Part shown: in pieces, positions 1 to 9,517 of the stretch
Layout of the letters: each line of letters starts with the position of its first letter
How positions within the stretch are numbered: position 1 is the first letter of the stretch
Assembly: GCA_015680685.1 (NCBI GenBank)
Contig: MNCI01034202.1
Span: forward strand, 23,829-87,828
Origin: Gnetum montanum
Lineage: Eukaryota; Streptophyta; Gnetopsida; Gnetales; Gnetaceae
Direction: 5' to 3'
Length of the DNA: 64,000 nucleotides
Position numbers and translations under genes: made by a program
The notes under the pieces: model-generated
Told to the model about the DNA's origin: nothing
Database searches by the model: none
Seen by the model: only the letters and a program-made list of their open reading frames with translations

Positions 1-1231
1 ATCCTTAGATTTTCTTATGAAAGTTAGACACTCTAGAGTACGTTTGATACTTATCATTGAAGAGTTCTAACATCGTACTCCATCTCCTGATGGTTTTTGG
101 TTACAAGGACCGATACCAACTCTCTACTTCCTTAAGGAGTGTCTTGGGAAACAACTTAAGTTTTTGCCACTTGGTCTCTATGTTTTGCAAGGAACAAGCA
201 TTGTGGAATGCCTATAAATGATGTTGCGGATCTGCGTTATATCCCCCTTTGAAGCGTGGGATATTTTTCATGTCTAAGCGCTTGATCCGACTATCTTTTA
301 AATGCCTTGTTGGTATTCCCACTACCTCTATTATATTAAGCATAATTCAGGTGGCAAGTATGGGTTCATCATGATCATCTCTTTCATGATGTCTATGATG
401 TCTGTGTTGTTCCCTTCTTTCCCTTCGTTCATGCCCTTGTCCTCTCTCTCGACTTTCTCATCGAGGTCTCTCATTTTTCCTACCTCTATCCTCACCATTG
501 TGCTCGTGATGGCTACATCCAAATGTGGAAGGAGAGGGTGAATGATGTGATGAAGGGAAAGAAGAAGGAGAACCATCGCTATGATGATGTTTCCTACCTT
601 CTCTTTGGCTACTACGGCCCCGATCGTGATGACAATCAAAGTGCCCATCCTTGTTATGTATTGTTGTTCCCTCAATGAACAGTTGGTGTTCACGGGGCTC
701 AGAACCAAGGTTGTGTATTGTGGATTGTAGGTTCTGATATCCCACCACCTCACTTTCATTAGGAGGGGGAACATCTTTCGATAGAGAACCTGTTATGAGT
801 GGTTTACCATCTCTGATTTCACTTAGGAAGTGCGGGACCTCTTTGTCCTTCAACAGTGTATGTTGGCTCTCCTGCCTTGAGTCCCTAATACGTTGTAAAG
901 CTATGATATGGTAATCCCTCATGTCAAAATTTTTCACAACGTATTCAGCATAGAGTTGAGTCATGCTGATCTGTGCCAAAGCATGGAGGAGCATGTTGGG
1001 GATTGCACGATCCGGAGGTAACACAATGTTACCTTGCAAGTCTCTCCAACACATTTGTTCATCTTGATGAAAGATAAAAGTAAAATTTGGAATATACTCA
1101 TCAGGATGAGTATATTCCACCCTATATTATTGAGGAACTGGCAGATTTTGGTTATGTGTTTTTGATTGCTGACTGTTCTTTGTATTGTCCCTAGGTGGTG
1201 AGTTGCTCTTATGAGAAGAAGAAGAAGACAT
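1..1231 (-). pseudogene. gag: Decayed gag of element A (partial)
   Basis: Capsid polyprotein of a non-infectious retrotransposon. The start at 1231 (MSSSSSHKSN) is chosen because the same start and Ser-rich N-terminus occur in element B at 49757. The frame passes a TAA just before the YTHPDEY motif, is open from 1120 to 458, and then meets a TGA where B has CGA (a CpG to TpG change). A charged, His/Arg/Ser-rich low-complexity segment (HHHSDGSPSS and similar) lies between residues about 180 and 260. The Retrotrans_gag-like capsid core, with Trp-rich helices, lies near the left edge and runs off it. Not translatable as it stands. Confidence 0.85.
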
Positions 1232-1359
1232 GGTGTCTTATCATTGTGCTATTTAACTGTTATATAATTTTTTTTGTTTAATGAATTAACCCTAAGGTTT
1301 GTTTAAGCTCCCACAATGTGAATGATCTCTTATGTTCTACTTAGTGCACAAACACTTAG

Positions 1360-1377
1360 TCCCTGGCAACGGCGCCA
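1360..1377 (-). other. Primer-binding site, tRNA-Asp type (element A)
   Basis: On the minus strand the site reads TGGCGCCGTTGCCAGGGA. This is complementary to the 3' end of plant tRNA-Asp(GUC) except for one base, and lies one base inside the LTR end. tRNA-Asp priming is typical of Athila-type gypsy elements. Confidence 0.9.
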
Positions 1378-2095
1378 ATGATGAGTGGCGAGGTATCCCT
1401 ACACTCAACCATACGAATACGAGCGTAACACATGCGATGTGGTCGAACTCTGCAGATTAAGTGCCTACATGCCTCATGGAACACTTAAGGTTAATTATTC
1501 ATTATCTTCCCAAAATTACTTGTAGTTGTCATGGTGTAAGGGTAAGTAAGTCCAAGGTATATGATTTTTATGTCTTTTTCGGTTTTATCTCCTATGCTAG
1601 TGAGGTGAAGGGTTGAAGAGACTAATTACTAAATCTAACTAACAAACTAAGTCTAAATAAACCTAGCATCAGCATCCATTCCCACTTACCGTGCACACCC
1701 TGAACCAATGCAACCATGGTTACCAAATGCTAGTCGTTGCTAGGATCACCATGCGTAACGCATGTGCTCGAAGTGGTCGTATTGAGGCACTTAACTAGGA
1801 GAGAAGGGTTGAGAAAGATTTAATTCCTAATAAAGCATGTAAATGAAAAATAGTAAATAAAATTTAATAAATCATAATTAGCCTATTCCATGCACTGCAA
1901 GGTTTATCCAAGAAGCTCGTTTTTATTACCGTACACAAACTTGTGTTCAGGTACAATGTTTGCTTGAATGAAGATCCATTCACTTTAGGACTCCTACTAC
2001 GGGCACATGGAAAATATTCTATCTCTGGAGTGATCAATTTGCCAGAGTTTCACTATGGTCTAAGCTAGGATGGGAAACAAGGGAGAGCCGCCTCT

Positions 2096-2103
2096 TATTT
2101 ATA
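2096..2103 (-). promoter_or_regulatory. LTR TATA box (element A)
   Basis: TATAAATA on the minus strand, followed by AGAGGCGGCTCTCCC, which is nearly invariant in all four LTRs of the family. It lies immediately downstream of the GATATC array, so it is the likely core promoter of the retrotransposon transcript. Confidence 0.75.
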
Positions 2104-2110
2104 GATATGA

Positions 2111-2235
2111 CGGTGCATTGTGATATCGCGGGGGATGACACGATATCGTGTACGCGATATTGCGAGGGATGCGATATCGTGACAGTTGTGATATCGCATA
2201 CGTGATATCGTGGCCCATGCGATATCACGTCCCAT
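2111..2235 (-). repeat. GATATC palindrome array in U3 (element A)
   Basis: About seven copies of a GCGATATCGC-like box (some decayed, such as GATATT) in 125 bp. Several are paired across a short TGTACG or GTACAC linker, which makes larger palindromes. The segment is much richer in CpG than its surroundings. Copy number and spacing differ among the family's LTRs. Confidence 0.85.
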
Positions 2236-2237
2236 TA

Positions 2238-3612
2238 AATATGTCCTTGCATGGTGTGGTTTCTATTTTTTAAAAATAAAAACAATAGAAATTCAAAGCA
2301 CACCCCTTGGACAAATAATAGGGCTACAAGCATTGATTATGAGACTCAAATAGCATGCACCTATGACTGAAGGTCCCCTCTAACTAAGGCCCCCTCTCTC
2401 TCACTTCCTACTTCTCTTTTCTTCTCTTTGTGGAATGGTAGTTGTTTTGTGGAAGCATTCTTGTGTCTTGAGTGGATGGATTGGCCTTAGAGTGGTGATG
2501 TAAAGTCATTGAAAGTAGTTGGTTTTGGTTTGGATTGAGGATGGAACTTCCTAAGTTATTTTAACCATAAATTCCATAAGGGACTTCTTATGAAATCAAT
2601 TTGGAACTCCATTCCACCTTCTCTATCATCCATCCATGCTACCATAACTCACCTTACTATTGGGTTCTATGTTATGCTCTATGTCTTGGTCTAATGTGTT
2701 GGGATTCTTATGTAGATTCTTTCAGGTTGGTCTTTAACTTGTCATGATCATTAAATCGACTTTGGAGCACATGGATTCATTAGTTGAGGTTATGCAAGGG
2801 CAAAAAAGGAATGAACCTACTATGGGAAGGATCCACTTGCATAGGTCTTGGCTTTGTTAGTTAAGGTTCGTTACCTTTGACATCACTACAATCTTATCTT
2901 TTGCATTTTCCATTGAGTAAATTGCTCAGTGCTCCTTAATCTTTCATTTCATTCATCCACTAAATCAAATTTACTACTTTTTCTTCTTTTTCCAAAATTT
3001 ATGAGCTTCAACACCCTATTATGTTTTCATACTATTCTTGGTCATTTAAGCTTTCATTTGACCCTAGTTTCATCTAAAAATTCCTTGTATTTTAAAAGTT
3101 TGATCATGTTAATGGTGATCATTGATTGTGTCAACGAGGCCTTGTTGGCACTATGTGTACATGCTATATATACCGCCTAGCACTTAGGAATTTTTTGTAA
3201 ATTGCTCATAACACACAAGGATTTTTTGTAATTTTTTAGAGCCTCAAACCTCCTAGAGTTCATAACTTCCCAACTGTTTGTCCAAATCATTTCATTTTTT
3301 GACCTTGCACTTATCGGAACTAAGATCTTTATTGTGGGGGCCACAAACCTTAAGGTTTTTGATGAAAATTTTTTCTAACTCCCCAAAAGGTTAGTAACCA
3401 TAATAACATAGAAACATTAACATTTTCAAAGATTAACCCTTCCAATAACCTTTGGAATGGTTTATTAATGATAATACATAAATAAAATGATAATTGGGTT
3501 AATTAAATCAACCATAATCACAGCTTAGCAATGTGTAACTATGCTTAAGATATAAGGTATTCTAATTGCTTTAAGGCTACAAAATGGTTGCTAATCCATG
3601 GTCTTATTATGA
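2238..3612 (+). other. Non-coding internal region of A2
   Basis: Resembles B 53685-54610 over its first part, with shared phrases such as TTGCATGGTGTGGTT and AAAGCACACCCCTTGG. No protein-like frame is convincing. A short phrase near 3127-3150 (GTCAACGAGGCCTTGTTGGC) resembles the palindrome module in the U3 of A2's own LTR. The region ends in an intron-end-like signal. Confidence 0.6.
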
Positions 3613-3618
3613 TTACAG
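3591..3618 (+). promoter_or_regulatory. Putative branch point and 3' splice site before the A2 3' ORF
   Basis: A CTAAT branch-point-like motif at 3591, a T-rich stretch, and TTACAG ending at 3618, directly followed by ATG. B has the same arrangement (CTAAT at 54596, GTGCAG ending 54624, then ATG) with nearly the same spacing, 28 against 29 bases. This suggests the downstream ORF is expressed from a spliced mRNA, as is known for 3' ORFs of some Athila-type elements. Confidence 0.5.
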
Positions 3619-6470
3619 ATGGAACCTAAACAAAAACATCTATAGGAAGGAGAACCCTCACAACCACGGGCGAAACGACCCAGAGTTGGAAGAGGCTAGC
3701 AAGAACAAGACCAAGAACTACCAGAGGCGACCCATGTAATGGGACCTCTTTGAGAGGAGCCCAAAGTGGAATTCATCCAACAAATTCTAGAGGAAGAAGT
3801 ACCAACTGAACAATCACAAAGAGGAGAAGTGCTTGGACCCATGCCAAAGCTTGAGGTCACTCAAGCTTGGCTAGACATCATTCGGTCTTGAGACATTCAA
3901 AGATTGATTCTTTAAGAGATCAACTTCGGGTCATTTTTGGAGAAAGCTCTAGAGGATGTTAAGACACAACTACAGATCTCTCCCATGTGGCTAGTCATCA
4001 CATCTAGTGGGGAATATTATATGGGAGAGACCTATCTCTTTTGAAATAGCCAAAGGCTAGGGTTGATTGTCAAGATTAAGGACATTCAAGTGTCCTACTT
4101 GGTAGAAGACATTGCACAGGCACTTGGGTTGCTTGACATAGGAACACAATTGGTTGAATTATCTACAAAATGTGATCCTGATGCCAAGAAGGAGTGGACC
4201 CAATGATGCTGTGACGTCAACCATAAGGAGTATGGTGCATTCACACTAGCGGAGTAGATTTATTTCAAGATTGTGGCTTATCACCTCAATCCAATGGTGA
4301 GGCCAAGCAACGTCACTAATTTCTCCACTTGAGCATGCGCACTCTAAGTAGGAAGCTCCTTGTTAACCTTTGATAACTACTATACTTGGATATTGAAAAA
4401 TGTTTCAAAGAAAATGAACATGGAAGGAAAAACCTACCCTTGTCATGCCTCGTTAGAAAACTTTGTAAAAGTGTAGGCATTGTTTGCTACTCTAACAACA
4501 CCCTCAAGCATGCTCCCTTGGCCTCATGGTCAAAAATTTTGAAGGATAAAATGCCAATGACAACCCAAGAAGAGGAGCTACTACTATCATCACCCACTCA
4601 AGAAATAACACTGGAGGCTTGCGTAACCATTGAATGTCTACAAAAAATTTAAGAATAGTTCTTGAGAAAATAAGAGCAACAAGTAAAAATGAGTGGGGTA
4701 GATCCATTTGTGCACTAGCCAACGATGTATCATGTTAATGAGGTGGCCCAAATAGTTAGCTAGATAGAGAGGGGTGGTCCCATTTTCTTTGCCCAAAGAA
4801 TGCATCTACCTTTGAGGTTGGATACTAATGCTCGAGAGGTGATGATGTCACTAGCAACACATCATTTATTCCTAGAAATCTTTGAGAATGCCACCACTTT
4901 CTTGGTGAGGTTGGAGGAAGGAGAAGAGGCAACTGTCTTGGTGATGTAGCACCAAGGGTAGGAGACAATGACAAAAGTGGTTGTTGACCATGTCGTAGAG
5001 GCATTGAATGCACCTGTAGCATCTATACCAAACATATCTACACTCAAGATGTGTAGAAATCCATAGGCACAATCAGTGAAAAGTTGAACACAACCTAGCA
5101 TGAACAGTTGCTGGAACAACTAGTAGGAATCAGGCAACTGACTCCGAACATCTTTGATCTTTTACAGAACATCACCACAACCTAGTTGAGCTACTGAATG
5201 TGAGGGGTAGATGTATTATTTTGAAGAAGTAACTAGAAATGGCCTGAGAGCAAAATCAACGCTTGCCTATAGAGGTTGTTGAATTTTGTGCCCAACTTGT
5301 AGAATAAGCAATCCTTAGCCCAGCAGTGACAAGAGATGAAGCTATCAAATAGCTTCAAGAATGATTTTTGAAGGTTGAGGAGGAGGTAGTAATGGTCATC
5401 TTTAAATGGTTTATAGCTAAAGTTGAAACATACTCAATCAAAAAGGACTTGAATCAGATGTGCCAAGAAAATGAAGCATTAACTGCACAAAATCATTGCC
5501 TGCAAAATGTTGATACTCAAAAAAATCAAATGTAAGAATTTATTCATCAACAATAGGAGCAACTTGCTAAGGTAAACACTAAACTAAAAATATTAACCAT
5601 GGAAAACCACAATCTATCAATGGAGGAGGTACACACCTTGCATCAAAAGCCTACCATCGAGATCCCCACTTGGAAGAACAAAGTAATCAAATTTGAGAAA
5701 GTGAAAATCACTACAGGGACTAGGGTAATTTGTAAAAGGAAGTGAATGAAAAAAAAATCCAAATGTTAAAGGAAAAAATGAATGAAGCCCTCTAACAACT
5801 CTAGAAAGGAAGAAAGATGTGGTAGCCCATCCTTGATGGGATTGACACCTACAACAAAGCGAAGATCCACTTGAAGGAGTTGCAAATTGAGGAGATGATA
5901 GAGTACATAGAGTTGGCCAATCTCTGTTACACAAACCTAGCAATGTTGACTACTAGATGGCTGTAGTCGAAGTTAGAATAATAAGTGGCTAGCTCATATC
6001 TGTTATATGAGGCTGAGTTCAAGCATCATAATGAAACCAATTAGAAGCTTGAGATTACAAATGTTGAACTCGAAGTTCTCAAAGGATGATTCAGAGATCA
6101 ATGATCTATCACTCAAAACCTAGCTAGATAGATGAATGACTACTAGGAGCTGAAGAACATAGTCAGGGTATTCGACATTGAACACAAATAGTTCATTTCC
6201 TAGTTCATCAATGCAAAGGAGCTATTTCTAGCAATCCCGTGTCCTTAGGATGTGCCCATTTCAACCCACATTGGCAAAAAGCATAGACAATGCATGATCC
6301 TAGGAGTAAGGAGGAGAAAATCAAAGTACTATTGGATGCATTCTACCTCTTGCCTAAAGTTGTAGTAATAGCAAGACAACCATAGCCACCTCAACCATCG
6401 CTAGTGCCTAAAGCCAGTGAAGGTCCCTTGGAACCTTAGGAAGCACCATTGCTTGGGACCATTTAATCTT
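3619..6470 (+). pseudogene. Decayed 3' ORF of A2, coiled-coil protein of unknown function
   Basis: A former reading frame of up to about 900 codons, broken by many stops and at least one frameshift near 4480. It starts at the ATG 3619 behind the putative splice acceptor. The first part is charged (MEPKQKH...). The part around 4030-4400 (YLVEDIAQALGLLD, then YHLNPMVRPSNV) looks like the plant mobile-element domain annotated as 'putative plant transposon protein'; I judge this from pattern only. The part around 5220-5640 is Gln/Glu/Leu-rich and coiled-coil-like. Most internal stops are TAG or TAA where Gln would fit the pattern, which is consistent with C-to-T decay. It occupies the position of the env-like ORF of Athila elements, but I see no signal peptide or membrane segment. 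Confidence 0.55.
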
Positions 6471-6705
6471 CTCCAACAAGATTCATACCATCAAGGAATG
6501 TGTTATCCAATTTTAAAGAGTTAAATCATGGTGTTCAATTTTGTGTCTTGAACACCTTCATTTTTTGTAATGTGTTGATCCGTACACTCCATTTTTTGTC
6601 AAGCCAATTAGTTTATTTTGTGTGAAGAAAAGTTAGTCAATAATCCCATGCCTTCCCAATTTTGTAATAGAACTCAAGGATGAGTTTCCATTCAGTCATG
6701 GGGTT

Positions 6706-7620
6706 TGATGAGTCACATAAAGTTGGCTATGTCGATGAGGCCTCGTCAACTGGGCTTTGTCGACAAGGCCTAGTTGATGCATCTTACAATGCATCGATGA
6801 GGCCCTATTAACATTGTTTCATGTGTCAGCTATGAATATGTGCTTGCAGCCACATTTATGGCATAAGTAGATTGTAGTTGTAGTAGAGCTCTTGCATTTT
6901 TTTCATTCAAAATTTAGAAATTTTCCCCCAAGTGCTTGTACTAGAAGCCATTGAGTATATGGATCTTTATTTGAGCATTGTTGTACCTAAGCACAACAGT
7001 GTGTGTGACAATAAAGATGAGCTTTTTGATAAACCTTGCAGCACTTTGGATAAATTAGCTATTTTATTTATGCATTTACTATTTCCAATTATTTATTAAA
7101 CACTTTCAATTAGTTATTAAATATTTCCTAGTTATTACGTTAATAAGGTAATTAAGCGAGATAGATTACACACATAAGTATGATGACTTTGATCATAACA
7201 CATATTCACTTGGTAATCCTAGTAGTGTTATCATTTGGTACACCCAATAGCATAGTGCTTGGTCACTCAGTAATGGATACATAGGTTTAGGATGTGTATG
7301 GAAAGTGGAAATGGATGCTTATGTTAGGATTAGTTAAATGCTAGTTAATTAATTAATTTAGATTATTTAATCAAATTCCTTTTATCTATATTTCAAGCAC
7401 CAAACTATAAAACACAAAATGATAAAAATTGGATGCCTCAGTTACACTTAACTATACCAACAAATGTCACAAGTGTAATTGGGAAGACAAAAATTGACCT
7501 TAAGGCTAGATTCACTTCCTAAAGGACTAGTGCACTCAAAGTCCATGGAATTCGACTAGATCGTGCATGAATGCTTTGTGATTCGTATGGTTGGATGTAG
7601 GGGTACTTCACTACTCATCA
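6706..7620 (+). repeat. 3' LTR of element A2, variant U3
   Basis: 915 bp, starting TGATGAGTCAC after TTCAGTCATGGGG (the same pre-LTR phrase as B) and ending ACTCATCA. The R/U5 half (about 6930-7620) aligns with B's LTR: AAGATGAGCTTTTTGATAAACC matches B's AAGACAAACTTCTTGGATAAACC, and the end is the same. The U3 half lacks the GATATC array and carries a different palindrome module (6720-6820). Confidence 0.8.
6720..6820 (+). repeat. GAGGCCTC palindrome module in U3 of A2
   Basis: Three or four imperfect copies of a palindrome like GTCGATGAGGCCTCGTCAAC, decaying to GTCGACAAGGCCTAGTTGAT and ATCGATGAGGCCCTATTAAC. It occupies the place taken by the GATATC array in the other LTRs of the family. Confidence 0.7.
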
Positions 7621-8880
7621 CTTGGGCATAGAGACTCATGTAGTTTCCATTACTCTAAATGTGTAATGCCAATCCCATTCCCATGTAATAGATTTGGTGA
7701 AAATTGGTGGAAAGTTACAATAGGATGAAATTGGAAAGAAACTAAATCATGGAGGTACCCTTCTCCAATGGATTTCAAGCTTCGAAAAGCAACTTTCTAT
7801 GCCCTTGGCACAAACCTGTACACCATGAACTCAATATCTTTTATATTCTTTTATAAATTTGATGGTCCATGTTGTGAAAATTTTGGTTTTCATTTCTATT
7901 TATACACTTATTTATGTAATTATAGTTTCATTTTCTATTTATTTTTTCAATAGGCCATTTTTAGTAGGGCATTTCTTATTTATGTTTTCAGTAGGTTATT
8001 TTTAGTAGGCTAGTTTTGTTTATGCTACCATTTATATTTAGAATTTTGAAACCATTCCCATTTGACATCTTGTAAATCCTTGGATGATCAGTGGTTCCCA
8101 ACTCTTGGCATTTTTTTTGGCATTCACACTTATTCTAAATTTTGGTCCTCTTAGCAATTTGGCACTTTGGCATTCAAAACCATTTTGCAGCAATACCATT
8201 CCTCATTTTCATGGCCATTTTCATTACCCATAAAATAAAAGTTGGCACTATGCTAGGTGTAGACATCCCCACATAATTATCATTATTGCTAAAAGTGCAA
8301 ATCCCATCCCATTTCCATCTCCATTGGTAGCCATCAAAGTCCATTGCAGCTATTACATCCTCACCTGGTAGTGTCATTTGGTGGTAGAAATTGGGACTAC
8401 GTTGGGCACAGAGACTCCCATGTAGTTTTCATTACTCCAAACATGCAATGACAATCCCAATCCCACATAGCAAATTTGGTGAAAATTGACAAAAAGTTGC
8501 AGTAGGTTGAAACTAGAAAGAAACTAGATCATGTAGGTAGCCTTCTCTAATAGATTTCAAGCTTTGACGAGCAACTTCCTATGCCCTTGGCACAAACCTG
8601 CACACCATGAACTCAATCTCTTTTATATTCTTTTATAAATTTGGTGGTCCATGTTGTGTAAATTTTGGTTTTCATTTCTATTTATACACTTAGTAGGCCA
8701 TTATCTATTTATGACTTTAGTAGGCTAGTTTTGTTTATGCTGCCATTTATGTTTAAAATTCCAAAATCATTTCCATTTGACATCCTGTAAATTCCTAGAT
8801 GATCAAAAAGATCGTATAGGGTATCCTAGATCCCATTTTCATGGAGGCCCTTAGGATTCAAGGTTAAGACTATTTTAGCA
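7621..8880 (+). repeat. 5' LTR of D, truncated by A2, with internal duplication
   Basis: It matches LTR2 (42005-42905). The segment from 7621 recurs at 8401 (TTGGGCA then GAGACTC in both), giving a tandem duplication with a 780-bp period that LTR2 lacks. The LTR end is placed at 8880 (TTTTAGCA), upstream of the primer site. Confidence 0.75.
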
Positions 8881-8902
8881 CTCAGGTCTCCACCCAAATT
8901 TT

Positions 8903-8921
8903 TGGCACTAGAAGGAGGGCC
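8903..8921 (+). other. Primer-binding site, tRNA-Asn type (element D)
   Basis: TGGCACTAGAAGGAGGGCC, complementary to the 3' end of plant tRNA-Asn(GUU) apart from a G-to-A change at position 5 and the last bases. It is flanked by two copies of CTCCACCCAAATTTTTGGC. Confidence 0.85.
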
Positions 8922-9013
8922 TCCACCCAAATTTTTGGCCAAAAGACCCATTGTTGCTATTTTTCCATGTACGGCAACACCCATTCTACTAAAGTCCAAT
9001 TTTCTATTAAGTG

Positions 9014-9285
9014 CTAATAGTAGTTTGTAACTACATTGATAGTAGTTAGTTGACTATGCTGATAGTAGTTAGTAGACTCCATTGATAGTAGTTGGCAACT
9101 ATGTTGACAATAGTTGAATGACTATGTTGATAGTAGTTGGCAACTACACTGATAGTAGCTAGTAGAATACATTGGCAGTAGTTGACAACTACGTTGATAG
9201 TAGCTAGAAAAATACACTAGCAGCAATTAGCAAGTATGTTGATAATAGTTGATTAACTACATTGATAGTAGTAGGCTGACTATTG
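9014..9285 (+). repeat. 22/23-bp tandem array in the D leader
   Basis: About 12 degenerate units of alternating 22 and 23 bp, each beginning TGATAGTAGTT and ending in ACTATGT, ACTACAT or similar. It lies between the primer site and gag. Related TAGTAGTT/ACTATGCTG phrases recur in the spacer (16040-16240) and in LTR2 (41640-41870). Confidence 0.85.
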
Positions 9286-9517
9286 TTAGAACAAATTCTA
9301 TTCAATTCCATTCCATTGAACTTCATTCCTACTATGATGCCCATTTATGCTTGGTAGCCATTTCCTATTTTTTTTTCCATTTTAGCCTATACAATGCCAA
9401 AAAAGCACCACTTGGAACATGTCTTTCCAATAATCAATCAAACTACCTTTTAGACTCACTGATGGTGGGTCCATCTAACAAGCCATGATAGTATATGATC
9501 CCAAGGACCCTAGTATC

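Larger units (their letters stand above)
1..2237 (-). mobile_element. Element A: Athila-like gypsy element, 5' part only
   Basis: LTR retrotransposon on the minus strand. Its 5' LTR, primer-binding site and gag are in the window and the rest lies beyond the left edge. Order from right to left is LTR (2237 to 1379), tRNA-Asp primer site, about 130 bp of leader, then gag. Gag is closely related to that of element B (48918-55810), so the two are one family. It sits in the opposite orientation inside another family member, A2: sequence right of 2237 matches the internal region of B near 53685. The right-flank 5-mer AATAT would be the target duplication, but its partner is outside the window. Confidence 0.9.
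1379..2237 (-). repeat. 5' LTR of element A
   Basis: 859-bp LTR. On the plus strand it begins TGATGAGTGGCG and ends CCCATTA, where the family end is CCCATCA. It aligns with the solo LTR 13180-14070 and the B LTRs at 48918 and 54985. U3 holds the GATATC palindrome array (about 2110-2235), followed by a TATA box and a conserved transcribed leader. Confidence 0.9.
2238..7620 (+). mobile_element. Element A2: gypsy element related to B, 3' part
   Basis: Plus-strand LTR element interrupted on its left by element A. Its internal region at 2245-2400 matches B near 53685-53830, and 6600-6705 matches B near 54905-54984, so A2 and B share a backbone. Between them A2 carries a long decayed reading frame (3619 to about 6470) that B lacks. 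The 3' LTR (6706-7620) ends ACTCATCA and abuts the body of D's LTR, showing that A2 inserted into D. The right-flank 5-mer is CTTGG; its partner lies outside the window. Confidence 0.75.

Noticed and set aside
331-774. 147-residue minus-strand open frame inside A
   Set aside because: It is an alternative frame of the gag low-complexity region; the gag frame itself aligns with element B.
8903-8921. Match to tRNA-Asn, considered as a tRNA gene
   Set aside because: Only the complement of the 3' end of the tRNA is present, next to an LTR end: a primer-binding site. The same applies to 1360, 38588, 49613, 57280 and 63046.
9014-9285. Regular short repeats, considered as a CRISPR-like array
   Set aside because: Unit is 22-23 bp with no unique spacers, in a plant retrotransposon leader; a degenerate tandem repeat.
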